Part shown: positions 42,948 through 55,200 of the stretch, one piece after another
Layout: each line of letters begins with the position of its first letter
Position numbering within the stretch: position 1 is the stretch's first letter
DNA from: Atkinsonella hypoxylon
Lineage: Eukaryota; Ascomycota; Sordariomycetes; Hypocreales; Clavicipitaceae
Direction of reading: 5' to 3'
Length of the DNA: 64,000 nucleotides
NCBI GenBank assembly: GCA_000729835.1
Contig: JFHB01000010.1
Coordinates: 1-64,000 of the forward strand
Translations under genes and position numbers: made by a program
Notes under the pieces: generated by a model
Database searches by the model: none
Seen by the model: the letters and a program-made list of their open reading frames with translations, nothing else
Told to the model about the DNA's origin: nothing

Positions 42948-45771
42948 ATTCCGTATCCCCGTATCGTCTACAGATCCCAAGGATGTCAGTCGTACATTGT
43001 CGATAGCCCGTAATCACCAACACGAAAGAGCCTGTAGGACCCTGAATCCTTTGGGGGCGAACCTGATGTGTCTATGGGTCCTTTCTGCGTCCTACTCTAG
43101 CCAGTACTACCATGTAAATTTAGACGCATGTTGACCGCGCTTCATGATGATCATGGCAATTTTAAAACATGTGAAAATATAAAAGTCTCATAGATCCCAA
43201 TAAGTTGAACTCACATATTTGTTCTTTGTTTGCATCAATTTAGAGCCTCTTGAATCAATGTTGATTAAATCATCTCCATCTATTGTAATTATCCTACATA
43301 CTACGCAGTAGAACCTTGTAGATCGTAGGAAATCCAAGATATAAAGACTCCAATCAGCCACGTGAAGGAACTATTAACCCACCACGGAAATAGTTGTGCC
43401 TGACATGATTATTGTAGATGGAAAAGGTACCTAGGTGCGCTGCCAATCGGCAAATCAACCCGAACAGCTTCTTCAAAATATCTTTGCCCTCACATACATG
43501 TAGCATTGTCTACTGGACACGTTATAAGGGAAGAAGCGCCAGCGGTGCATCAATTACCGGCTTATCTCGTCAAAGAGACCATTGAGACCATCGACCTTCC
43601 CATCTTGGATCGGGCTTCGACTTCGCAACTCTGCTGCAATCTCTTAATTATCTAAGTAGCCTTTAAACACAAGATTTTACACTAAATTACCGAGTAATAC
43701 ATTTCATTTGGTACTAGTAATAGTATATTAAGCCTTATAGGCTATAATTAAGGTATTTAACTCTAATTATCATAATAATACCTTTATATTACTAGTACGG
43801 AGGTAAGTAGAGCTACTGTAGATATAAGACTAGGTAGGTGTATGTACTGCCTTGTGATACAGATGCTGCGGGAACTTCTATTACAGTGTGAAGTAGTGCT
43901 TAGAAGAAGTGCCCCTTCGAGACATTATTTAATTGGTGTATAATCCCTGTCGGTACCGCGTTGGAGCCAGCTCGGCCTCTAAGAGATGGTTCGTGGACGT
44001 TGTGTGGGCCCCCGCCTTTATTGGCACACCGATTGGCAACAGAAGATCTGCGCGTCGCTGGCGTCGCTGGCGTCGCTAGCGGAAATGCAACACGTCTCTG
44101 GTCACAAGACCGTCTTTCAAACAAATCTGAGAAGAGCACTCTGCTCCAGACGAACTGCCGATGGCGGAGACGACTTGATCGTCGCAAGCGAGTCTGTAGA
44201 TGAGATGACCTACACTTCCGAACAGACTCGATTTTCCTCTCGCAACAGACGCCAAAGAAGGCAACACTCCATATGTTCAAGCGTAACAAGATTAATCCCA
44301 TTTCCGTCGGCGGGTCACGAGAGAATTGGCTTCAATGTGCCCCGGCACGAGAAAATGGCGAAATAGCACGTACGAGCTTCCGTTACGTGGGCCAATCGGG
44401 TTGCAAAATGCAGAGCAGAATACGATCTATGGCCAAACGATGGCCTCTAACTACTGGTACCAAGAAATTAATTATACGAGGTCAAAAGTACTGTAACTAG
44501 CTAGCTCCCCAACATTGCCATGCCAGTCCACATGCCGCGGTTCGTCAACAAGCATCATCCTCTTGGGTCTCTGCCGAGCTTCCCAAGTGCCTTGTTGCGG
44601 TGAATTGCCAAAAGCGGCTTTTCGTGACATGGTTTGCAGCAAGGGAATCACAATCCCGACTCGACTGATGTCGAAGCATTTTGCACCACGGCAAGAGACC
44701 GCTCTTTGCCTTGGCAACAGCTCTCTCCTTGTTCGGGCCCAAAGTTGTGAACTAGTTTTGTCGGACAACAAACAGCCTTGATGCATCCATCATACTTGAC
44801 CGCCTCAATTCACAGCCACGACACTTGGCCATCGCTTCCATCTCTGGATGAGTCTTCAACTTGGAAGGTTTATTTTGTTGACATTGCTGCGAATTAGAAG
44901 AATGCAAATCACATGACAATGTCGCTTGTCCCCATGCGATGCGGTTGTCCAGATCTAGGCCTCACCTTGCCCTGTTATCTCTTACGGCAAGAATCCAAGG
45001 TACAACAGCTGTGAGTTCTCTAGACGGCATCCAAGGAAGATAAGATTTGGCGACTCCTCCTTTGAAGGTTGACCTAATTATGCGCGATTGTGCTTGCAGC
45101 CACTGAACGTGAGAATACCCATTGTTGCAGTCAAACAATATTGATGCTTCAAAGCGAGCGATAATTCGCGCAATCAGAGGAAAGAAGGGATTTTCAGGGT
45201 CTCGCTTGATGTCTTCCGACCGATTTACTCAAGAGGGGAAACTCCCCTCTGCAGTGGGCTTCCTGCTACAGTAGCCAGTATCCAGTATCTGAGTTATCTC
45301 TTTGTATTGCAGAATCTTACTCCTTTTTTTGTAGATCTAGGTTCATTCCCCCATATCTTCAGGAACAACTACTTTATAATACTTTGTAAATTTTTTTGTC
45401 TAGTAGCGAAAAGAATTATCAATCTAATCTAATAGGAAGAATCTAAAATTGAGTCTTTACAGGACAGCCTTACTGCAATGCAAATATGCAAAGCGAAAAG
45501 CCATGTTTGTCCCCTGCTGGCCATCATCGCCTTGCGTAAAACACGATTCTAACTAAGGCAAAGCTGACAGGGAGGGGGCGCAGTGGGTAATGGGTGAGCC
45601 GAGTACCAGACCAGTACCAGTTCCGAGGCCCTGATTGGCTGCGCAATTGCACAAGTCCGGTACCTGGACGCCCAGTAGAGACCGCGATCCCAAGTGCGCG
45701 ACGCAGCCAGTGCCAATGATTTCATCTACCACGTCATCACACAACATCGGCAGCAAAGTAACCCCTCAACG

Positions 45772-46817
45772 ATGCCTCCGGATCCATCAATAGGAGGCGA
45801 AGACGAGCAGTATGCGTCTTCCGAGGATCCTGACTTTGCCCCTGATGCAGCACCAGAACCCGCGTCCGACGAGTCCGATTCGGAAGACGCCAGTACGCAT
45901 GGGTCATCGAAGCGAAAGCACACAACGTTCACGCCGGATGACAAGGACGAGGATGATGGCTACAACAACTCAGGAGACGAGGCAGTCATTGCAAAGGGTC
46001 AGAGGAGAAGGAAGAAGAGAGCGCAAGGGAACGGACATGCGCTCGACGACGATGAAGGTGGTGAAGGCGGGTTAATCAAGACTCGCGCGCAGCGTGCAGC
46101 AGAGTGCGGCGCCTTGGGTACCCTTGCCGAACGAGACAAAAGAGAATCTGACACATATATCACAGAAAAGAGGAACGCAAATACGCGGTCAGCAACGAAC
46201 CGGTAACAATCGACGTGGACGCCGTATGGGCACAAATGATATCCGGCGCGCCCCTCCAGGCGAACAATGAATCGAGAACGACCGAGACGAACAACGCTAG
46301 TTCGCCAAAAAAAGATCAATCGGACCCAGGCGCAACCAACAACTCTGCAACACAGGATACCATTCGCATCAAGCGAACGTACAACTTCGCCGGGCGAGTT
46401 CACACGGAAGAAAAATTCGTGGCCAGAGATTCCGCAGAAGCGAAATTATACCTTGCCTCGCAGGCAGGGCAAGCCGGCGGCCCTGCCGACACACTGCCCA
46501 CGAAGCGCGCTACCAGAAGGGCCTTCCGTTCTGCATTCGAGCCCGCGCTCGTAAGCGGACCCGGACGCACAGATTTGAATCTCGGTCTGGCGGCGCGCAT
46601 CCAGGCTGGCAGAGAGGCGCAGGCGAAGAAGCTCAACACGGTGGAGAAGAGCAGAATGGACTGGGCGGGATACGTGGACAAGGAGGGAATCAAGGATGAG
46701 CTGGAGCTGGCGAGCAAATCCAAGGATTCATATGCGGCGCGGCAGGATTTCCTGGCCAGAAGCGAGGCTATTCGCGAGGACGACGCCAGGAGGGCACGGA
46801 TATCTGCAAGGACATGA
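45772..46817 (+). CDS. SWC5: SWR1-complex subunit SWC5 (BCNT/craniofacial development protein family)
   Basis: Two exons (45772-46103, 46166-46817) give 327 residues. The N-terminal third is acidic and disordered (MPPDPSIGGEDEQYASSEDP onward), followed by a basic RRRKKRAQ patch. The C-terminal BCNT domain (PF07572, about residues 245-320) shows KLNTVEKSRMDWAGYVDKEG and IKDELELASKSKDSYAARQDFL, the family signature. SWC5 is part of the nuclear SWR1 remodeller and is needed for exchange of H2A-H2B for H2A.Z-H2B; its acidic part contacts H2A-H2B. The intron donor is GTGCGG and splicing restores QRAAEKEERKYAVSNEPVTI. It runs in the same direction as the FAF1 gene 388 bp further on. Confidence 0.92.
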
Positions 46818-47205
46818 CTGTGCGATACATGGCGAGCACGTGGCATGGGATTGCCGTTTCTTTTCTTTTTTTTTTTTTTTTTTTTTCCGGGAAGAGAGGA
46901 AGGCAAGATACCATAAGATGCATCTCGAGCGGTTACCGAACAAGGGCGTACATGATACGCGCTTCCATAGTCTATGTATATTAATGAAAATCACCAATAC
47001 CACCTCTCGCACAAAAAATTGAACGAAGCTTTTTAAAACGTTTTACTACATTTCTCACTGTAAACCAGTGCTAGTTACATCTCAGCCTTCCCCCCCCCCC
47101 CCCCTGTCCCAACCAGACCCCACCCAGCCGATAAGGCTAGGACCCTCCAAAACTTCGCGCAAGCATAAACTTCGCCAACCTTTCCCATACACAGGAACAC
47201 CCACG
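46818..47205. other. Intergenic SWC5-FAF1
   Basis: A T21 run at 46866-46886 lies soon after the SWC5 stop and a C14 run at about 47091-47104 about 100 bp before the FAF1 ATG. No gene. Confidence 0.55.
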
Positions 47206-48259
47206 ATGGCCGTGCTCGGCAAGCGCAAAGCCCCTGGATCAGCGTCGGAAATGGACGCAAACGAGCTGCTACGCCAACACTTCGAAGCCCGCTTCCAGCC
47301 ACTGGGTAAAGATGCGGCGCGTAAGCCCACGGAGCGTCAAAGCCCAGATGAATCCGAATGGGAAGGCATCTCAGATGAACAAACGGGGCTGAACAACGAC
47401 GGCCGCGACGATTCAGGAGACGATGGTAAGGCAGTTGTTGTTGTTGGTTTTTTTGTTTTTTTTGGGGTTTTTTTTTTCCTTCTTATTTTCAAAAGAGGAA
47501 AAAAAAAAAAAATTGAAAAAAAAAATTTCGGCGCACCACAGACTGATCGGTAGCAGACCCAATCGAAGTAATAGACCACTCCCATCCCCAACCGCCCAAG
47601 CAAACAATGACAAAAGAGCTCAAAGCCTTCATGGTTCGCTACAACCTCCCCCTAACAAAACAAAAAAAAGCCCAATCCTAACAACAACAAAGTCCTCCCG
47701 ACCCAGCCAACCCAAAGCCACGACCGCCCCCAAGTCCAAGTCCAAGTCCAAGTCCGTCCCAACCCTCCCCGAAGATGCCCCCTCGCTCCTAAGACAAGAC
47801 CTCGAGCTCCGACGACTCCTCGCCGAATCACACCTCCTGGCCCCCCACGCCACCAAGTCCCTCTCCTCCGTGTCCTGCAACGCAGCGCAGCCGAAATCCT
47901 TCGCGACAGGGCGCACGCGGCAGATGGCAACGGACCTGCGCGTCCAGGCTCTTGGGTCCAAGGTCTCGATTCTCAAGCAGGACAGGATGCCGATGCGTAT
48001 GCGGAAGGGGATGGTGGCTGCCGCGGAGGCGAGAGAGGCGAAGCGGAGAAGGGAGGCGCGCGAAAACGGAATCATCTTGGAGAGAGAGGCGGTGAGGACG
48101 AGGACGAGGACGAGGAAGAGAGAGGGGGGCAGAGGTGGTGGTGGTGTGAATCGACCGGGCGTGGGAAGAATCAGGGGCGCAGAATTACGAATTAGTGAGA
48201 GAGAGGTTCGCGGGATTGAGGGGACCAGGGACACGTTCGGTCGCAGGAGCAAAAGATGA
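47206..48259 (+). CDS. FAF1: Pre-rRNA-processing protein FAF1 family (DUF4602)
   Basis: Three exons (47206-47425, 47554-47633, 47693-48259) give 288 residues. MAVLGKRKAP and the helix ANELLRQHFEARFQPL open the protein; an acidic linker, ADPIEVIDHSHPQPPKQTMT and ELKAFMSSRPSQPK follow. The C-terminal half has LRQDLELRRLLAESHLL, ALGSKVSILKQDRMPMRMRKGM and EAKRRREARENGIILER, the pattern of Faf1/C1orf131 proteins. Yeast Faf1 acts in the nucleolus in 18S rRNA maturation in the small-subunit processome. Low-complexity runs are KSKSKSK and RTRTRTRK. Intron 1 ends in tandem acceptors (TAGCAG), which would insert or drop one residue. Intron 1 is rich in T and A homopolymers. Confidence 0.85.
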
Positions 48260-48850
48260 TAAAAAAAAAAAAGGTATGGAGTATTGCATCAAGACGAAAA
48301 CGCCATACAGGGTCTCTGTGGTGTCAGCATCTCTACTAGCGTTATAGACCATCATCACACTTGGATTGATAACCAGGATGTGGGCCATGCAAAAGTAAAA
48401 GTCGAAAGCTATTTATTATTGGGTCATCATTTGGCTGTCCTCGTCGCAACTACAAGCTATATCCAACTGTCTCCAAGGACTCGTGTAGCTGCCTTCCCTC
48501 TCCATCCACTTTCCGAGTTAAAGTCAATAAATGTACAATGGTACCACATGCTCTTGCATCACCAAAACAATATCTATAAAAGCTGTATTTTCCTTTTTTT
48601 TTTCGCCTCTCAAGAGGTTCCAAGTAGATAGAATGGCAGCAGGAGGAACATGTATAAAAAAGAAAGCAAAGATAAGATCAGGATATTTTGAGGAAAGAAA
48701 AGAGAAATGAAAAGGGAAGAGCAGAAGAAATTCTGGACTAGGGTAATAGATCTCCAATATCCATGGTTTGATCTAGAAGCCCTGAAGATTCATAAAACAA
48801 AAATTATTAAGGAAAGTTCGGCAGGGAAATGTCATGAATTCTCGACTACC
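48260..48850. other. Convergent 3' region, FAF1 and STE12
   Basis: An A12 run directly follows the FAF1 stop. No gene recognised in the roughly 590 bp. Confidence 0.5.
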
Positions 48851-51156
48851 TTACATCATGCCGCTAGCATTAATCGTAGCCGGATGGCTCATTGTCATGG
48901 GCATGCTGAGTGTTTGCAAGCTGGTGAAAGACTGAGTCTGGCCCATGTTGTTGGAGGGGTTGCTGCTGGTCGACGAGTTTGCCATGTCATCAACTGCGCT
49001 GTGGAGGGGACCAGCAACGTACGCTGCGTCGGACGACGGAGAGGCTTCCTCAAGGGAACCCAGTTGATCCTCACCGGAATACTCTTCTTCCTCGGCAGAT
49101 AGGTTGAACGATCCCTCTCCGCCATCTTCGCGGCTATGAGTGCGTTTGTGCCTACACATAACATTGTCAGTGACCTGTTCCAAATGTCATGGGGTCATGG
49201 GTCTTTGGGATCTTACTGTGCGAGGTTGTCAGATCTAGAAAATGCTTTGCTGCAATGCGGGCAGATGTAGGGCTTCTCCTGTGTGTGTGTTCGAACATGT
49301 CTGTGATGCAATTAGATTGTGTAAACTTCCAATTGTACGTCTTCGAATCTTACCGTTTCAAGTGCTCGAGACGCTTGAACAGTCGACCACATGTTGGGAT
49401 TGGGCAAGAATGAGACTTGTGAGGATATGGTCCCAGCTCCATGAGGGTAGCTGAGCGAGCACGTCGAACCACGCCATTGGGACCCGACAGTGTCCGACAA
49501 TGGTTCTTGTAACCTCCGTCATGTGACATGTCCTCTCCAAATCCCTGCTGCAGCGCCATCGAGTTTAAGGCTGGGCTACCGTCGACATTGGAGAGGGGGG
49601 TGCCATGCCGAGATAAGTCCACAACATCCTTGTGATGTTGGCTGCCGAAAGAGATGCCTGATACACTGTAGGAGAGACCAGGGGGGGAGTTGTCGGCAGA
49701 GTCCTCGCCTTCAACTACAGGGCCGATAGAGGCAGAGACCGATCGTCTCAAGTCTGAGGGTCTGTGTGGCGCAGTCTGGGCAACGGGTGCACCAGCGACT
49801 GCGGACATGGATGGTGGAATTGAACACCTACGTCGCCGTTGCTTGTAAGTTGGCGAGCCTTCAATTACAGAGTATACGTTGTTGCTACCATACGAACGGG
49901 TGAACTGGGAGCCGGCGAGGTTAGAAGGTGGCAATTGGACCATGCCATTGAGTCCGTTCATTCCCGACATATGGTCGGGAATGACAGAGTAAAGACCAGT
50001 CTCCTCGTTGGCAATGTAAGCAGGCTCTCCAGTTATACCAAGCGCTTGTTGCGGAGGCGTGATTGGCTCGAACGAGATGCCTCGGTTGCTGTAATCCTCG
50101 TATTGAGACGAGACAAAGGAGGGCGCTGGGGAATATTCTAAGCCATATGCGGGCATAGAAGAATGTCTTTGGTGGCCGTGATTGATTGGAACACCATTTT
50201 GATTATACTGAACTCGGGTGTAGTCAGATTCTCTCTTAACTTGAGCAACTTGCTGTGGAACAGGAGCAGCCATGGCCATATGGTCATACGACAGCATGGA
50301 ATCCATTGCGTCATTGATGGGAGCAGACATGTTCTGAGGCATCAAGCTAGGTGGCGGCATCGAGTCCATCGGCTGCATGATAGGTGAAGTCGACTGGCTC
50401 TGGGAAAAGGGGCCTGTTTGTTGAGCATTGAAAGATGAAGAGTTGGCCTGCTGTGTCTTGGTGAGCTGTTCGTAGAGCGACTGCGACGAGTCGTATTGGA
50501 AAGACAATGCTGGCTCGCTGACGGCTACCGTGGTGGCTTCCTGGCCCATCTTCTCTCGCTTCAGATCGCGCTCCAGGGCGTCGAGGAATAATCGATCATG
50601 GGGGACGCTGTACCAATAGAACACCTTCTGCTTCTTCTGCGTCCGAATGCAGTTGTTCTTGTAGAGGAAATCCAGAAAGGCACTCTTAGGTTCTTCCAGG
50701 GAGGCATCGGTGCCGGACTTTAGGTTTCGCAGATCTGAGAAGATGCCTTCCTCAAACTTTTTGGAGTTTTTCACGGGGCGACCAAATGCCTGAAACCGGA
50801 AGGAAAGGCATCGTACAATGTCGGTACCGGAGATGTGGAAAAGATTATTCCAAAGAACGCAGGAGACATATTCGCCAGTGGGCAGCAAGAATCGGCGAAT
50901 GTATTGATCTTGCTGCCAATCCACAGGAGCTGAGATGAGAAAGTATTTCACTGTAGAAAAGAAAAGAAAATTTCGAGTTAATGATACAAGATTCACATGA
51001 TTCCAAGATTTAATGCTTGACGATGGGTATAAACGTACAATTGTCAACTTGTTGTAGTGCAACTTGGGCATCGTGAGGGAGTGCCTGCTGGGCTTCGGTG
51101 CTCAACATGAAGGTTTCCGGTTTTTGAGGCGCCATAGCGGCGTGTTGTGAGTACAT
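48851..51156 (-). CDS. STE12: Transcription factor STE12 (STE domain plus two C2H2 zinc fingers)
   Basis: Four exons (51156-51039, 50950-49354, 49300-49217, 49151-48851) give 699 residues. The STE DNA-binding domain follows MYSQHAAMAPQKPETFML and spans about residues 40-155 (KYFLISAPVDWQQDQYIRRF, then FHISGTDIVRCLSFRFQAFG and KNNCIRTQKKQKVFYWYS). A long Ser/Gln/Pro-rich middle follows. Two C2H2 fingers, split by two introns, lie at about 553-608 (CPIPTCGRLFKRLEHLKRH and CPHCSKAFSRSDNLAQHKRTH). The STE-plus-fingers architecture is specific to filamentous and dimorphic fungi, not budding yeast. Ste12 is a nuclear target of the Fus3/Kss1-type MAP kinase and controls mating, hyphal fusion, appressorium and host invasion. 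Skipping of the zinc-finger exon, seen for STE12 in some fungi, would be possible here: exon 3 is 84 bp, a multiple of three. The gene is preceded by an unusually long gene-free region. Confidence 0.97.
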
Positions 51157-51459
51157 GATGGCGTTCTGTCCACCCGGAGCGGGATTTGCGGTTGTCGTCC
51201 CAGGTATTGGAAAGAGCCGCGAGTGACCGACAGGGCACGGTTGGCGAGTGTTACAACACGCAAGGTAATGTTTTGGACGATTGTGGCGGTCGAGGTGAAA
51301 TAGGCGGGTAAGAGGCGCTGCCTCTTTTGGGAACTGAGTCGACTATGCGACAGTGGAACAGAGAAACATTCGAGGCCAGCCCGGATGACTGAAAGTAATG
51401 GTTAGATCAGGAATTGGCCCTGCCCTTGCATCAAGCGAGTCGGCGGAGTGCGACGAGGT

Positions 51460-51465
<6 letters not shown>

Positions 51466-51505
<40 letters not shown>

Positions 51506-51510
51506 CAGTA
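51466..51510. repeat. (GTA)n trinucleotide repeat upstream of STE12
   Basis: About 13 nearly perfect GTA units, reading as (TAC)n on the STE12 strand, about 310 bp upstream of its ATG. Confidence 0.95.
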
Positions 51511-52022
51511 GTGTTTAGTCAGTCCAGACAAGGGCTTGGATGTCGTAGAGGGACGTTGACGCTCTAGTCAAGGCCGATTGAATAGAATTAAGGCTGAGAA
51601 GGAAAGAACGAGAGCCGAGTGATGCACAAGACGCGATGTCGCCAAATCCGCGGATGGTATACCGTCAAACAGCCAGCTGAATTCGAAGCGGAAAAGAACG
51701 AGACAAGACGGCAGAAAAGGACGGCTTCAACCAGTGGGCCACCGTGTCTTGGGAGGGGAAGACAGCAGGAGGTTGGAAGAGCGCGAGGAAGCGAAATGGC
51801 TCGGGAATGGAAGGGGTTAAAAAGACGACACAAGGTCGAAGAAAGTGAGGATGAGAGAGGGTGGGGGATGGACGGCAAATAAACGCAGAAAGAAACAAGC
51901 TAGGAGCAGGATGCAAGAAACGAGGACGGGAGAGCAGGCGAGAGTCGGGGGTTTAATGGCTCGCGCGCAAGGACTGTGGCGGCGGCGCCTGGGAGAGCCC
52001 AGTCAGTTTGAGCCAGTCAAGC

Positions 52023-52224
52023 CAGTGCAGTGTGCGGTGTGCGGTGTGCAGTGCAGTGCAGTGCAGTGCAGTGCAAGTGGACGACGACGACGGGTGATGG
52101 AGAATGGATGGAAGGCCCCAGTGCGCGCAGAACAGAAGCAGAAGCAGAAGCAGAAGCAGAAGCAGAGCAGACAGTGCAGTGCCGGGTGCGGGTGCGGGTG
52201 CGGGTGCGGGTGCGGGTGCGGGTG
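52023..52224. repeat. Cluster of three microsatellites upstream of STE12
   Basis: Consecutive short arrays: GTGCGGT/GTGCA units at 52023-52076, GAAGCA units at 52135-52165 and GGGTGC units at 52184-52224. They keep long open frames on both strands, which explains several spurious ORFs. Confidence 0.92.
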
Positions 52225-55200
52225 GCCAGCCGGGTGTCTGTCTGGCTGGCGTCAAGTCGATTTGGCAGCACAGGCAGAGCTGATTGAGGAGCAAGGCTGC
52301 TAGCTAGGGAGCCTGCTGAAGAGGACTGAGCGAGCGGGATGAAATTTCAAGCCATGTCAGAACTGAGTCGTTGACTGGGGCAGGCAGGAAAACAATCTCC
52401 ACACCGGCCGGCTCTGCTCCTGATGCTCCCTGGCGCTCCCTGGCGCGCCCTGACGCTCCCTGGTGCTCCCTGGTGCGCCTTGATGCTCCATCCTTCCAGC
52501 TGTCCTGGCTCTGTCCTGGCTCTCTGTCCTGGCTCTCTGTCCTGGCTGGGCTGTCCATAATAATTCGGCCCACGGCGTTGGGAGCAGGCTGGCGTGCTTG
52601 AGACAGCCACATAGCTGTAGGCGTGACAGGCCACATGCATACATGTACCCTACATACCTAGGTAGGTAGGTACCTAGGTAGGTACATACATACAGCCAGC
52701 CGCTACGTGGGCCCACGAGCACGGATGGGCTTTTGCAAGGAAACAATGTGCGCAGGGAAGGGCACGGGGAACAGACGGCTGTGCGCCAGCGAATGGTGTC
52801 GATGGTCCGCCGTTGTGTGGGCGTGCGCGCTTGCCGGGCTGCCAGGTCCGTTTCGCTACCCACGTTCCTGGCCGGGGTGGATCCCTTGCTTGGTGCTTTC
52901 ATCAATCGCTTAATCAAATTGATGTCAATTGGCAATTCTAGCCGGTGCACTCATCCGTCGTCCTTTTACCTTTTACACCAAATACTATTCCGTATGTACA
53001 TTAGTTAGGGTGCGGCGTGACAGGAAATGCCTGGTCTACCATCGAAGATTGCTGCGCAGAGGCGCCCAGATGCACCGACACCCTCTCAACCATACGTGAT
53101 GTCTCGCCAGTCGCTCTCGTACCTCGTACTTCCCATCGCTTCTCTTGCTTCCTGCTTCGTGCACCACTTTGTTTGTACCCTTCCAGACAGGCCCGTTGCA
53201 GCATTCAAAATCGAAAAGTCTCAGTCTCCCGTCTTGCCAAAACCAAAACCATAACATAACGGTCGTTGAGTTTGGAATGGAAGGCTTGCCGTCCACCACT
53301 CCGCGCTGCCTCGTCTTGCTTGAACTCTATTAATCTATTTCTTTCCTCCTCCTCATCAGCAGACTGTCCACGCGATGGCGTGTTTTTCATGCTTTTTCCT
53401 GGGGAACTTTGCTGAATGAGGCTTGCCTGCCAGCCACGCCAGCCAGCCTGCTTGAGGTACCTCGCTGCAATGCACCCCTGGAATACTGGAATACGCACTA
53501 CGATGCCCAGTGTTTGCCGCTTTTTGTGACCTATCTTCCCTCGGCCTGCCATCATTGCTGACTTTATCCATTGATTTCCGTCCCTCCAGAATCCATACAG
53601 ATATGCTATTGTACATACATCGTACGGAATACATATGCACGATAGACACCGGTGGCCATTGCCTCGTCCGAGTAGATCCGACTTGGCACATCACTCTATT
53701 CCCATACATACAATCTGACCGTCGTGTCGTCTTCTTGTTCGATGGCGTTGTGGATATTTCGATTGCAAGACAGCTGACGCTGGAAGTGTGTACCGCTCCG
53801 TGAGCTGAACAGCCATGAACACAAGCCTGCAAAGAATATCTCTACACGGGCTGACCGAGAAAGATTTGGAAGGGGGGAAGCCACCACGAAGATGTGATGT
53901 TACTCCATATATTGTATTGTTACATTCATTTCAAGCCGTATTTTGGGATCCAACATGTGGGTCAGGCTAGCCTTGCTCTACAATAACATTGTCGACAACT
54001 TGACACAAGATCGATCAGATAGGGCCTCTGGATTAGTTATGTTGCCAGGAAATATCGTCCTATCCATGGATTGACGACCGTGTGTCACTAACTATGATCT
54101 GCATAGTCAGCGGTTCTTGATATCCTGTTTCTGGCCAATCCGCTCCTCGCTCCAATTCGAAAATGTTCTCTTCACACACGCAGATGGTCGACCACAGAAG
54201 CGCCCAAGGGTAAAAGGTATGTTTATTAAGCATCTGATGCATACAGTCGCTTGCAGCACAAGTAGGTTTTCGTAGCCCAGCCCTCGCCCTTTGCTTGACC
54301 TAAAACGCATGAGATCAATGCCAACATAAGACTTAGCTCCGTACGGCATCCCTGATTAGCATGAATCAAGGAGGAAGACTCCACACCAGCTACATTACAT
54401 CTCTCAGCTGAAGATGGTAATTGATTCGATCTCCCGTCCTTTTTATTGGACGAATCGTTTTTCCCCATCATCAAATTTCTGCAGCACACAGATGCTATCA
54501 TGTTAGCCTTTGATGTTAATTTCCATGGTTGTTTCTTTCTCCCATCCATTGCAAATGTGTGCGCCGCATGCTCTGTCACACACATTCAGCGTGAGCGTGG
54601 TTGTATCATTGGAGCTCATTTGCAGGAGACGAAACAAAACAATAGTATACAGGCCACGACCGCGACGCCTAAAAATGAATATGAATAAACAACATTGATA
54701 TGAAAACGAGGCTCGATGAGCATGCGTAAATATCAGCAATGAATATCCCGTTGCAACGAACTAATGGGTCAAAACTCCACCCAGCGAACAGGGTCAGTGC
54801 GACAGTGATGTACGGACTTTGTCGGAGTACTTCATCAACCATCCAATTTTGGGACTCCAGCCACACTATTCCGTACGAGAGTAACTATCTATTGAGCTTG
54901 ATCTCAACCAGGCAGGGATGGGTCGCTAGCACTTGCATTTTCTGGCTGACAGAAGCAGGGCAGCCAATGCAGGAGGGGGAAAACAAGTTGCGTGCGAGTG
55001 ACCAACAATCCCGTACTCCACGGAACCTTCTGTGCCCTCGGCGTCCGCTTGCCGTTATTGCCAACAGAGGAGGCCCGAAGTCATATACTGAGGTGAGGGC
55101 TTTATCGTGGGATGATCGTGGGATGAAAACCCGTGGCAACTCCGATGAGATGTCCGTGGGCAGTAGCCGAGATTGCAACGAAGCCCATGGTACTCCGTAT

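Larger units (their letters stand above)
40807..45771. other. Gene-poor, partly AT-rich stretch
   Basis: Nearly 5 kb with no gene I can support. It holds the protease promoter, a TACTCCGTA motif at 41461, a foldback at 41816-42028, a 13-bp tandem array joined to a hairpin at 42818-42947, and AT-rich patches (42480-42680, 43640-43800, 45360-45450) that look like decayed repeats. Short frames (for example 43900-44301 minus, 133 codons; 43986-44366 plus, 126 codons) overlap on both strands and have no recognisable domain. Confidence 0.5.

Noticed and set aside
52357..52950. 197-codon minus-strand frame upstream of STE12
   Set aside because: Translation is dominated by repeated Gln/Gly/Ala/Arg strings from the CTCCCTGG-type array; no domain and no credible splice partners.
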